DNA from: Trochalopteron elliotii
Lineage: Eukaryota; Chordata; Aves; Passeriformes; Leiothrichidae
Length of the DNA stretch: 64,000 nt
Assembly: GCA_024734555.1 (NCBI GenBank)
Contig: JANPWX010000097.1
Location: 310,001-374,000, forward strand
Reading direction: 5' to 3'
The notes beneath the pieces are model-generated. The model saw nothing but the letters and a program-made list of their open reading frames with translations, had not been told where the DNA came from and ran no database searches. Both the position numbers and the translations under genes were made by a program. This document shows positions 51,291-63,400 of the stretch, piece by piece. Within the stretch, counting starts at the first letter, position 1; each line of letters starts with the position of its first letter.

Positions 51291-53900
51291 ACCTCTGTAG
51301 ACTAATTATGTAAAACCTAAATAGTCCGCAAAAATGAGCTTTGTGATGAGAGGGTGGGGAAAACTGTTAGCTGTGTATCATTTCTACTTCCATACAGCTG
51401 ATTTTCGTCTTACAAATTGTTATACCTCTGAAAGAGATGTCTTTAATGAAGTGGTTAATTTAATGCAACGCTCAGCATTCTCTTCTTAACAGTAATGTAC
51501 ACAGATGGCTGTATTCCAAACTCCATTCATCTATTTCAAATTGTTATAAAATGGCTGTTGAATTCTATTCTTTAGAGAGATAAAATATATTTGTAATAAA
51601 CAACAAAATTTTCTAGCAGCTGGTTATGAAAATTAAGAAAAAAACCAAACCAACACAACAGGGGGAAAAAGGGATTTCCAAAGCAGTCAGATTTCCATGC
51701 AGACTCTGACTGTCCTACCACCCAGTGATCCTGCAGGCTTTCAGACACCTCACTGTAATGTCTCAAAAATCAATAGCAATTTATTCCCTCTTTGGACCCC
51801 AAGCAACAAAAGTAAATAATACTGTCACCTGCGGTCTGCCTTCAGAACACGGTCACAAAACAGTCTTGCTACTATACCACAACCCTCCAGGGCTCTTTAT
51901 CTATGCTGGCTTTGCAGATTGTGTTGGCTTTCACAAGGGAGAAACACACAAGACAGCAACACAAAGGGGTCAAGTTCCTGTACTCCGACCACCCAGGCTG
52001 CTGAGCTGGAATTAAGAAAAAGGTTTGGCACCTGTCTTATTTCAGTTTCAACTACATCAATTTTATTAAGAGTGAAAAAGAAAAGAAAAAAGAAAAGAAA
52101 CCCAAAACCAAGAAAGGAATATTAGAATTATGTTTTTTCATGCAATAAAAGGGAAATTCTAGAGGAAAAAGGAACTTCAAATATTTCCATCAAAGGTACT
52201 TCCTAAATTGATTTCTTAAAAATTGGAGGCTTTGAAATTCACATTCCTTACAATGCTACTGAACATATGTCAGAATATTCAAAGTGATCCAGAATATTGA
52301 CAAATAGTTTTCAAAATCATAATTTTTAACCAATATTAAGGAATCAATTCCCTTCTCATTATAAGACAACCAGTTTCTTTTAACTGCTCACAGCATGAGG
52401 CATATCATCATCACAGGGACTTTACAAAATTTCAAACACATGATATGAAAATATGCTCACTTAACTTCTAGTGATCCTGTGTATGTATGTACAATGGATT
52501 CTTGTCTTTCCAAGGAACATGATTTAAATATGCTTGTATCTTTGCATATTAAATTGTCTTCATTGCTGCATGGTGTGTAAAGCCTATAAGGCATAGAAAT
52601 TCTCACCATCATCACCAATTCTATTTTTTCCTAGAAATACTGATTGTTGTGGGTTCATATATAATAAGCTCAGGATGCACCACGAGCTCATACAGGCATC
52701 ACATCCTGATTTAAAGCAGTCCACCCTTTTCTTGTGGCTGTTTATATCAATGAGCGCAAAGCCAGGGCACGAGCTGAATGTAAAGCAGGAAGTGGAGGTT
52801 AAGAGAAAAAAATTGAAGTTCTATTCCAATTTTCAACATGGACAGTAATTCCATGAAGTAATTTCCCACTATAAAATTATAAAATACCAGAACTTAAAAG
52901 CACAATACAAATACATGTATTTAATGGTTCTCGTAATAAGTCTCATTACAAGCCAGGCCAGAAGTGTCATTTCTTTCAATAGTGAAAAATCAGTAAAGAA
53001 AATGGAAAATTCCAGAAGATTTTAGGTTAATATCTTAGGTGAAAGAAAAATCTGCGTGGATTTTATGTGAGAAGAAATGAGGAGATACTAAGACTGTTTA
53101 TTTACACAAGATATAAACACTTGTCTAATCAAAGGCATTCTGAGCCAATGCCAAAAGAAACTCTGGTAAAACATTAGATGATTAATGTATCAATTATTTT
53201 AAAAATCATGTGCAAAATTCAGAAAACCCAATAGCCATTAATGTCAAAGAAAAGCAACAAAATAAACGGAATTTTATATTGAGTCATAAACTGAATGAAA
53301 AGGGAAAAAGGCTACAAAGATTTAATTAATTCCCTCCACTATAAGCCACAGTCACAATGAATGGAATGTCTACCACTGTAAGAACCAAAGTTAGGGTAGA
53401 GCAAAGACCACCTCAACAGTAGATTATTATTCAATTATTTCCTTAAAAACTGTAGAGCATTTAATGAATATTTAATAAGCACGTCACTATCTGAAGTCAA
53501 ACTGCTAGCATGGTTGGATACTCATTCAATCCTATGCAGGATCTTACCAGCCCTTTACTAAAAAAAAACCCTACAGGTTAAAAAGATATTTTTATCTTTA
53601 ACTTTACTAGAGCTAAACAGCATGTGACTCAACAAAGCAACAGTAAAAATCAGGAGCACTTCTCCACTGTTCTACTTGTATCTCCTAAGAGGACCATTTA
53701 GTTTAGTTTACTATTTACTCATTTTACATTTGCAATTCTCTACAGGTATCTGGAAATACAGAGCTAACTACAACTAGTAGTGGGAACACAAAACAGGCTT
53801 AAACGATTCCAGAAATTCTTCTGTGGCTCTGAAGCATCTCCCAGAAAAGCTCTGACAAGTGATACAGGATTCTATTGTGTTTAGAGGAACAACTCCTAGT
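51291..53900. other. AT-rich unique sequence with an A/G-rich tract
   Basis: A low-complexity purine tract (AAAAAGAAAAGAAAAAAGAA type) lies at about 52073-52112. Nothing else is recognisable, and the open frame at 51725-52015 (plus, 96 codons) lacks any known motif. Confidence 0.55.
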
Positions 53901-53904
53901 TTGC

Positions 53905-54470
53905 CTCAGAAGCAGAGTGGCCAGCTCGTCAAAGGAGGTGATTCTCCCCATCTCCTCTGCTCTGATGAGATCCTTCCTGGAGTACTGCATCCAGTTTCTG
54001 GAGTTTCCAACATTGGAAGGATGTGACCTGCTGGAGCAAGTCCAGAAGACAGCCATGAAGATGATTAAGGGGCTGGAGCACCTCTCCCAGGAGGACAGGT
54101 TGAGAGAGTTGGGAATGTTCAGACTGGAAAAGAGAAGGCTCCAGGGAGACTTTACAGCATCTTCCATTAACTAAAGGGGGCCTAGAAGAGAGATGGAGGG
54201 TCACTTTTTACAAGGGTGTGTAGTGACAGGACAAGGGGGAATAGCTTTAAACTAAAAGAGGACAGAGTCAGATTAGGCTTTAGGGGGAGATCCTTCACTA
54301 TGTGAGCAGTGAGGCACGGGAACACATTGCCCAGTTCAAGGAGCTAAAACTCACTGCAACTAGAACAAAAGGGAAAATATGAACACCTGAATCAGCTCAG
54401 CACTGAGGGAGATAAGTGAGAGTATTGGCATATGAAAGGTGCTGGAAGAGATGATTTAGCTGGTTTTTGT
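53905..54470 (+). mobile_element. CR1 LINE fragment, 3' coding region
   Basis: The frame at 53875-54174 gives SRVASSSKEVILPISSAL, then SFLEYCIQFLEFPTLEGCDL and MKMIKGLEHLSQEDRLREL, ending FRLEKRRLQGDF. This is the CR1 ORF2 C-terminal stretch (normally [23 protein letters not shown] followed by [30 protein letters not shown]). Beyond 54175, GTGACAGGACAAGGGGGAAT and GTCAGATTAGGCTTTAGGGG match the non-coding-side continuation, and homology fades at about 54340-54470 without a clean 3' end. The copy is truncated at both ends and carries a stop after GDFTASSIN. Confidence 0.85.
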
Positions 54471-54734
54471 TTTGCATACCCGTTTGAACAAGTTAGCTAT
54501 ATTGTGAAACTGTAAACTGAGTTGCAGACCAAATCCAGTAACATGAATGCTCAGTCACTTTAATACATTAACTACTGACACTGCTTAATAAAATTAAATA
54601 TTTAGTTGACTTTATGAAAAAAAGTTAAAGTTAACATGCACAAACTAACTTTGAGTTAAAAAGTGGAGAGATATTTAAAAATTTTGCTAATATCACGGTG
54701 AAAGCAATACATTAGCCATCATGTGTTATAAACT

Positions 54735-56038
54735 GTTAACTACAGGTCTGCCAGTCTCACTTCAGTGACTGATATAGATACTGAAGGTATTGACAAACGT
54801 CTGGAGGACAATGCAGTCATTGGTCACAGCCAGCACAGCTTCACGAGATGAAAGTCCTGCTTATCAAACCTGATTTCCTTTTATGATCACACATAGCTGA
54901 TCAGAGGAATCCAGTCAATGTAATCTTTATCTCAGTAAAGCTTTTGATATTGTCTCTCACAGGATCCTTCTGGACAGAATGTCCAGTACACAGCTGGATA
55001 AACACATCATGGGATGGGTGAGCAATTGGCTCATGGGTCAGGCACAAAGGGTTACAGTGAATGGGGTGACATCAGATTGGGGACCTGTCATTAGGGGCAT
55101 TCCACAGGGCACCATCCTCGGGTGTGTGCTCCTCAACATCATCATAAATAACTTCAACACAGGACTGGAAGGGAAACAGAGCAAGTTCACAGAGGATACA
55201 AAATTGGGAGGAGCTGTTGAGTCCTTTGAGCGCAGAGAGGCTCTGCAGAGAAACCTTGACAAATCAGAGAGCTGGGCAACCACCAACTGTATGAAGTTCA
55301 ACAAGGGAAAGTGCCAAATTCTGTACCTGGGATGGTGCAACCCTGAGTGTATGGACAGGCTGGGGAATGAGATGTTGGGAAGCCGTGCCACAGAAAGGGA
55401 CTTGGGAGTCCTGGTCGATTGCAAGTTGAACATGAGCCAGCAGTGCCCTGGCAGCCAAGGAGGGAAAACCCTGTCCTGGGGTGCATCAGGCACAGCATGG
55501 CCAGCTGGGGAAGGGAGGGGATTATCCTGCCCTGCTCTGAGCTGGGGCTGCCTCACCTCGAATGCTGGGGGCAGTGTCGGGTAACACAATGTAAAAAAGA
55601 CATTAAGCCCTAAGAGAGTGTCCAGAGCACGGCAACAGGGATGGTAAAGGGCCTTGAGCAGCTGTATGAGGAGCAGCAGAAGTCACTTGGTCTGTTCAGC
55701 CTGGAGGAGACTGAGGGGAGACCTCACTGCAGTTACATCTTCCTCGTGAGGGGAAGAGGAGGGGCAGGCACTGATGTCTTCTCTCTGGTGACCAGTGACA
55801 GAACCCAAGGGAAATGGCCTGAAGTTGTGTCAGGGAGGTTTAGGCTGGATATCAGGAAAAGGCTCTTCACCCCAGAGGGTGGTTGGGCACTGGAACAGGC
55901 TCCCCAGGGAAGTGGTCACAGCACCAGCCTGACACAGTTCAAGAAGTGTTTGGACAATGCTCTTGGGCAAGTGGTGCAACTCTGGTGCTGTGCAGGAGTT
56001 GGACCTGATGATCCCATCCAACTCAGCATGATTTGTGA
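54735..56038 (+). mobile_element. Long CR1 LINE copy (RT through 3' end)
   Basis: Homology begins near AACTACAGGTCTGCCAGTCT (block encoding NYRPVSLTS), passes through the AGCCAGCACAGCTTCACGAG block and the RT core, and continues to the 3' tail GTTGGACCTGATGATCCCAT then CCAACTCAGCATGATTTGTG near 56038. At about 1.3 kb it is the longest CR1 in the window. The 3' UTR wording (GGTTGGGCACTGGAACAGGC, then TCCCCAGGGAAGTGGTCACA) belongs to the subfamily whose tail also resembles the SINE tail at 4.1 kb. It lies 265 bp after another CR1 fragment on the same strand. That fragment contains a region more 3' than this copy's start, so the two are independent insertions. Confidence 0.9.
54913..55584 (+). 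pseudogene. CR1 reverse transcriptase remnant with degraded active site
   Basis: The frame reads LSKAFDIVSHRILLDRMSST (from 54931), then NWLMGQAQRVTVNGVTSDWG, GIPQGTILGCVLLNIIINNF, then SKFTEDTKLGG and TERDLGVLVDCKLNMSQQC. The first catalytic Asp (in AFD) is retained at 54946-54948, but the FADD motif at 55186-55197 has become FTED. From about 55440 the frame departs from the CR1 reading (PGSQGGKTLSWGA), showing a frameshift. The enzyme would be inactive even without the 5' truncation. Confidence 0.85.
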
Positions 56039-56080
56039 CATATAGATACACACACACATATATGTGCATGTGTGTGTATT
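56036..56080. repeat. CA/TG microsatellite hairpin at CR1 3' end
   Basis: Directly after the CR1 tail lies ATACACACACACATATATGT followed by GCATGTGTGTGTAT. The (CA)n and (TG)n arms are complementary, so the tract is an imperfect inverted repeat. It abuts the CR1 end without spacer, suggesting it grew from the element's terminal repeats or lay at the target. Confidence 0.8.
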
Positions 56081-56785
56081 TCTAATAACTAACTATCATC
56101 CTCTCTCCAGAATGCTTGGAAAAGGGTTAACTCAGAATCTTTGCTGACATAAGTGTTCTTATTTCACTTGTATTCAGACAGGAATTTTTGTCATCACAAG
56201 GCAGGTAAGCCCTAGTCTAAAATTTACAACCTTCTAAGAAACTAGAGTTAACAAGAATATTTACTAAGCTTGCAATGGATTAAGCCCTTCCCTTCTGAAA
56301 AAAATCTCTACAAATTGTTTAAACTACTAAGAGCTACCCAAACAAACTAAGAATTAAGAAAGTGAACCATTTTAATCACTACTTTGCCAATACTGCCAAT
56401 AAGGTTACTGCTAATGTGGCCATTTTTCTTTAGGATGTAAATCGAAATTGTTAAGTAGATTACATCTCTTAGATAACTAGTTTTGACTGCTTCTTAGTTT
56501 ACACCAAACAAATATTTGCAACCTAAACACAAAAAATTTTAGAAGACATTACTTTGCACTTTCATTAAAAAGTGAAATTGACTGGATGTCAGCATACTTG
56601 TTTCCAGGCTTTCCCATCTTTTTTCTGAAAATCTTGGTACATGAATTTGCCTCCAAATGAGAGCTTACCAGAACAGAGGTGCACAAGAGCAAATCACGTA
56701 ATTGGGAAGCCCAAAAATAAAGGACAAAATTATCAAGAGAAGGCATCACTTTATCACAAATTTGAGCACTCAATGAGATTTGTAA
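56081..56785. other. AT-rich unique sequence, nothing recognisable
   Basis: No repeat or coding signal. The minus-strand frame at 56549-56824 (91 codons) runs into the tandem repeat that follows and has no known motif. Confidence 0.55.
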
Positions 56786-56837
56786 AAATGCAATACATTC
56801 TAAATTTTTATAAATGCAATACATTCTAGATTTTTAT
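56786..56837 (+). repeat. 26-bp tandem duplication, two copies
   Basis: A 26-bp unit beginning AAATGCAATACATTCTA occurs at 56786-56811 and 56812-56837, differing at one base (A to G at position 18 of the unit). It looks like a recent local duplication, a potential polymorphic minisatellite seed. Confidence 0.9.
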
Positions 56838-59800
56838 AATCCTGCAGTATGTTAACTAGCATAACTTATAAGTTTGGGGAAACATTAGTTTGAAGGCTAA
56901 TACTCCAAACCCAAGACTCACCAACTAAGAGCCCTTCAGCAAGTTGCAATGGATACAGAGAAACCAAAATTCTCTGCTTGTACTTTTGACACTTGTTTTG
57001 GTGTTTAGACTTCTGAAAAGCACTTCAGACATCATTATGCACTTCTTATAGTTTAAAAACTACTTTTCTCTGAAGTTTGACACACATCTCTGTAACTATT
57101 CCAGTAACAATATGAGTTCACAGCCAGAATTCTTACAGTACGGGGAATTTTTTTATTTTTCAAATGTAAAGAAAGAAAATGCACATCAAATCCAGCTACT
57201 TATACCTCTCTTTGCACGACACTAAAATGATGCTTACAGGACAGATGTAGTTTTGTGGCTTATGGCTGAGTACAAGCAGGCTGCATATTGTAAGCAAGCT
57301 GTGTAGGACAGTTCATTATTCAGATTGCCTGTTGTTTCACATTGAACGACCTTAATTCAATTCCTTTTCTCTTTTTTGGGTTTTAAATACACAGAAAGAA
57401 ATATTCCAATAAGGAAATATTAAAAGAAAATAAAGCCAATTTCAAGGAGTGATGGAATGATTAGGGAGACATTCCAGGACCATGGTGTTTATCATCAAAG
57501 GCAAGATCATACTCCCCAATTTCAAATCAGATTTCAATAGGACGCAACAAGGTAGGCACAGTTTGAGATACTTAATAAGGAGAAATTACAGTGGCACATT
57601 TAATGTAAACTGAATGAGACAGAAGCTCTGCAGAACCAAACAAATTTATTCTAAGTCTGTCTTGGTATTATAGTAGGATAAACAAATATTAATATATCCA
57701 TGTTTTTAAAAATAGCTTTTCCTTCCCTTTCTTGCCATCATACATACTTACCTATTCAAAAGCAGGTAACTGTTTAAGTGATCCAAACTTCCATCAAAAA
57801 GTTTAGTAACAAACTCATTTACAATTAGAGACATTCTTACTATTCTTACAACTTAAATAAGGAAATCTAACTAAAGATGTTTACCTACATGCACCATTCT
57901 ACCTTAAGAAAAAAGCATCATTGGTTTTAATGTGTTCTGCAGCTTATATGCACTTACATATTTGGCACTGCACATTCAATTTAATTTTCTAGATTCACCC
58001 TCATCAGTGTGTGAAGATGCTCCAATAAATTCCAAATTAATAAATTCTGTTTCAAATAAGCAGGCTATATTTTACCAATATATTATGAAGGCTAACCCAG
58101 ACTGATTTTATTTGCTGAAGTACATGAATTTCTTTGACCACACTGTCTTGATTTCTCTAGGACCTTACTCTGAGGCTGTAACAGATTTGTTTCAGCAACG
58201 AGACAAAGGTACAATCTAATTCACTTTCCAGATTGTGAACATGACTGTTCTTTCCTTGCAACAATACACGTTTTAGAAACGCTTTTTTTAGTAGAAACCT
58301 ATGATTTGATATGAATAGTGGTTTTTTCTTAAAAAGAAAATGCAATTAAAATTTGCCTTTAGACACTGCTATTTTACAATCTGATTCAATTAAAACAACA
58401 TTAACCTATAAAAACAATACCTAATTTTAATGTGCTCTTCGTTCTTAATATGCTCTTATATCAAATATTACAGCAACTAAGAAGTTTCAGCATTTTTCAC
58501 CTCTGAAAATCTGAAAGCAGTTTATATTTATTTCAGCATTTCCCCTCACTGAAATCGATACAACTACTCAAGAAAAGCATGCAGGTACATCATCAACCTG
58601 TTAGCTGGATTTGAAAGAATACAATTTTATAGTCCTAAATTATTCTTTGGTGTGTTGGCATAAAGAAATGAACATACCTAATTTTGCGGCTCTTCTCAAA
58701 TCTCTTGAGTATGAAACACATGACACAAAAGAAATCTGCCATCCTGAACCCAAAGGAAACCATATGGTGAAAAGAGCCATGACAAAATAAATACCTAGTC
58801 TTAAAATAATAGTTATTGAAGAAGGAAACAGAATTCACAATCCAAAGGATTCTCCAGCTGGACAGTTTCATCTCTCCTGCCATCATGGCAAATACTTTTA
58901 AGATTAGTCCCTTAACAAAGGTGGGGGTGTTGAGCTATTCCATCTCTGCACTCATCTTTGGCCAGAAGCTCCCTGCCTACTTAGAATCTGGGCTACAGAG
59001 ATGAATGTGTGCCAGCTTTACAACTATTGTATTTCAGTGTAACATATTACCTACAAACCCACTAAAATCTTAGACTCTCAACTTCAAAAGGATCTAAACA
59101 GCTGAAGCTTAAGTAACACAGTTTTCTGCTGTAACTGGGAAATGTAGACAACCAAAAAAACAACTCAAACTAAGTCAAACAGCAACTAGCGAAAAAGGCA
59201 AATGTACGTTAAAAATACGAAAGTGGAGCTGTATAGAAATAGTTCATTTACCTGAAAGTTCATGTATCTTTACTGAAAGAAAATTTTAGTACAATGAAAA
59301 GAAAATCCTAAGAAGTGCCAAAAAGGGAAACCCTAAGGTACCCCACTAACCCCACTAACTTTTTTTTTTTGTGTAAATGGGTGCTTTTCCTGTTTGAAGT
59401 GTTGTTGATTTATCTGTCAGAAGTTTTAGTGCATTTATAAATGGAGGAGTAATGTGAAAAAATTGAATGTAGCTTTTGAGACCTAGAAGCTGTAATATAC
59501 TGTAAAAACAGTAGAAAACAGAAATCCCAGCAAGGCTAAATATATTATAAAATAGCTGCTTACTCTGCAAGAAATGTACCTGTTTCTAACATATGTATAA
59601 ACTACAACATATTATCAACATTTAAGTAGCTTAAGAGGAAGCGTAAGTTTTTGCTTGTAAAATCACAATTTGATTAACATTAATGTAAGAATGATAGCTT
59701 ACAGTCAAGAGCCATTATAAGTGACATTAACTAAGGCACAAAACATGAAACATTCAGCATCTTATGAGAAAACTAAACAGATTTTGTACAAATTTGCACT

Positions 59801-62800
59801 GCTAGGATGGTCACTGCCCAGTACAAACTCTACTGCAGGTGAGACAGCATACACTAAGAGGTAGATACTGCTGAACACACAAACTCTTTAATTATATTTT
59901 TGGTGACCAGCCACAATAAAGTTGGATATAAAAGACCATTGTACTTTTAAGTTAAGCAGTCAAGTGACAAATCACTTTAAAAAAAATCATTGAAAAATAT
60001 GGAAATATTGCCAAATATTAATAATGGTATGAAAAATCTCATTTTAAACAGTCATTTCAAAAGTAATACTCCAGACATAAAAATTCATTATTAAGTCCTT
60101 AAAACAGCAACAAGTTTTGTGCAGTTCACCAATTCTACAATTCTTCATGCACTTACAGTTTTCGGTTGGTTGATCTACTGTTAAGACATTAGTGGTTTAT
60201 AAAAATAATTAAGGGCTAAACAGTGATGCACAGAATGATGCATTCCCAAGTCACCTTTTTCTCCCTTTAGTGTTAACAAGCTTTTGATGCTTTCAGTGCC
60301 AAGATCAGGTGAACTGCAAGGTTTTACAGAGCACATTACTCCAACTCCTTAAGGGGATATAAAATCACATTAAACTTGGCTTGTTATTAATAATTCATGA
60401 AGACTTCCTTAGTTCACTACAGGGGCATCACTCTTAGGGCATCATTCTTTTTTAAAAAACTTAACAGGGAAAGTCAGATAAACAGTGTTACCATCAAAAT
60501 GAGAAACCACCTACCATGAACCCACAACTCTAAAAGCCTTAAAGAATTTAAATCCTTACAATTTTCAGGCTAAATCCAGAATTCTACATTCCTTTTTAAA
60601 AGTTGATATTAATTTAATAGATTAAAAATTCATCTATCTAATGAAATTTGGTTTATCTGCAGATTTGAAGTGTCACGTTTCCATACATTTAGCTTTATGG
60701 CATAAGAGCTATTTATGTTCTCATCACTCTGAAATAGACCCTTTTAACAAGAATATTTTACTTCAATTAAGGATTAAACTAAGTATATCCCATTAAACAT
60801 ATGTATGATGCAAAAATATGATTTGGAATTGGAACGCGTTTAACTATAGTTAAAAATACCTACTAATAAAGCTGTTACTGTCAACAACAATTATAATACA
60901 TTCAGACTGCAAGACTTCATTCTTCATGATCACATAACAGAGGTTCTTACAGAATTATGTCATATATTAGTAACTTTTGGACTTCAATGCACATGACTAA
61001 CAACATGGACAGATTCAGGAAAAAATGGCATTTAATATAAATACATTAAGATAGGGACTAGACACTCATTTTGTAATTTACTCAATGGAACAAAATTAGC
61101 TTTGATGCATCAGTAAACCACCATGGAAAAATCAGCTTTATTCTTGAAAACTTAATTAATCTGTAGAAATAAAACAAGTCCACTTCAAAAGCTTAGTCTG
61201 CTGAGTAAAATAACGCCCTATGCACAAAAAATTCTAGCTGTATGAAAATTCAAAATCCATCTTTTAGTTTTAAAAGTAACAAGAGAACACAGTTAGTGTT
61301 TTAACTGCTTTGTACTGCCCCGAGCACATTTTGGTATTAAGAAATAAGGTATTAGTCAGTGGCTTGTTGCAATTTGCAGTCAGTGTCCAACACAGGTAAA
61401 AGCTTGAAAGGGCAAAGCCTCAGAGGTGCATGGCCCTAAGCGGTTCACTGCTGTACTTTCAAAATACAAGGATGGAGGCTGTCTTTGTGGCTGTATCATC
61501 ATTCCTTAGATACATTATCTACATATTTTTAAACACAAACTTTAGATTAATTGGTCCTGATAATGTTGGGAAAAACAAAGAAGGTCAGGCTTTTGGGTAC
61601 TGATTCTGTATCATCTACAAGGTAACTATTTCCTGGTGTCTCTCACTCACTCCCTGTTTAGTAACATAGTAGCCCAGGAAGGTTGTGATCCTGACATAAA
61701 CACCAAGGACAAACAGAATTTTGGTACTGTCTTATGGAGGAAACACTTGAGAAGCCTAGTCAAAAAGTCACTTGTTTCTTCTAAGATAGTTGATTTTTAA
61801 ATCTAGCTGGAAACCAACAGAAGTGATCCAAACTTGCCTTCTGAAGAAATCAGCACTGTCTTATTTGACTGCAATATCACTGTTAACAGAGTTTGATTCT
61901 TTAGTGACAACACACAGCAAGTAGATATGCACAACAGTTTCATGTAGATGAACAAGAAACCCAAATGTTTTGACTTTTTTTCCTAATGCCCCCTTTACAC
62001 GAATGGCAAAGTAAATGAAAAGTGTCCCCATGCACAGTCCTTTGTCCTCAATGGGCTGCCAATTTTAATTCATGTCTAGAACTGAACTAAATTTCAAAAG
62101 CTCCTCCGTATCTATAACAAAAAATAGCAAATTTAATCCAGAGCCTAATTCAGAGGTGCAATTTCATAGCTCCTAAGCAGAGTTGCATACATGCACAGTA
62201 AAATCAGCTGGTGTTATGAATATGTAACTCAATAATTCACAGGTACAAAGGGGCACATAAAGTTGTGGGCTGAGGAAGCTGAATTTGGACAGCACAGGTG
62301 AACTTCAGGAGCAGTGCTAGGATCAACTGTGTGATTGATTTTTAGCATATGTTACTTAAGTCTTGTTTTTATTTGAGGAACAAGACAACAGAAAAAGCTC
62401 CAAGTACTTCTGAGCTTCAGGTGTTTTATGAGATTGATATGGCCAAAGCACCATGCCGTACTTGAAAATTTTGAGTTTTAATGTTATTTCAGAGCAGCAC
62501 TCAGGATTTTATAAGGTTGTAATGTGTTTTCATTTTACCTGTACTGAAAAAAAAAAACCAATGGATAACAGCAGGAAACTAGCTATTCTAAGAAAGGGAG
62601 GCATAAAATGCAAACATAATGAAACAAAGAAGCAAATGAAGAAACTCTCTTTTTCCTTTATTAGAAATAAGGGAAACAGATTGTGCTCATCTTCCTTAGG
62701 GCCAAGAGTCTCATTGTATGGAATTCAGCCAGGCTCCAGCACATAGCTCATGATGGAGTTTTGCTATGTTAAAAAGTAAACCAGATGGGATATTTGCTTT

Positions 62801-63319
62801 GAACAAGATAATTCTAATGGAAATTGTTAGAAGAACTGTAAAAGAAACTTTTCAGCTTCATCTGCTATTTTATTGTGCATAATATGGGCAAGCAGAATGA
62901 AAAGTAGACTATGAAAACAAACCACAAAAATTTAAAAGTTCAAAACATTAATCATTAACCAAGTTTCGAATTTATGTGCCTCAGAACACCAACTGCTTAC
63001 ATAAAGCACACACCAGGCTAAAGCCAAATCTCAAACAGTAGCAGAGTTAGTGTGAATAAAATATCCTAAAATCATGTGAAGTGAGTAAAAAATAATCAAC
63101 TTAAAGGTTAGCCTGTAGCTTCATACAGCTTGAGAAAAAATATGAAGCATGTCAACAGACCAATACACCGGGGCCTTGTGAGACCTAACAGACACAGTGT
63201 TCTTGTTCAGGGCCATTAAGATAACATCTCCTGTTCTTAAAAGGCCCCATAATTTCCAGATGAGCTACAAAAGACAAAGAAGGTAGATGAGGTATAGTTC
63301 TATAGTTACAGTTTTTGAC
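56838..63319. other. AT-rich unique sequence, no gene seen
   Basis: About 6.5 kb with no recognisable exon, RNA gene or interspersed repeat. Open frames are at most 97 codons (62453-62746 plus) and lack recognisable domains. Short homopolymer runs occur, such as T10 at 59361-59370. Confidence 0.55.
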
Positions 63320-63400
63320 GACTTTTTTTGTTTGTTCGGGGGAGGGGAGTGGGGTTTTTTGTGTTTTTGTTTGTTTGGTTTTGTTTGTTTTTTGTTGCAT
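63320..63400 (+). repeat. G/T-rich low-complexity tract with G-runs
   Basis: The plus strand is almost all G and T. It contains three close G runs (GGGGG at 63338-63342, GGGG at 63344-63347, GGGG at 63351-63354) followed by TTTTTTGTGTTTTTGTTTGT-type sequence. It resembles the G/T-rich tract at 1930-2075 in composition but shares no long unit with it. The overlapping 95- and 61-codon frames are low-complexity artefacts. Confidence 0.8.

Noticed and set aside
55038..55589. 183-codon minus-strand open frame
   Set aside because: It is the antisense shadow of the CR1 reverse transcriptase on the plus strand.
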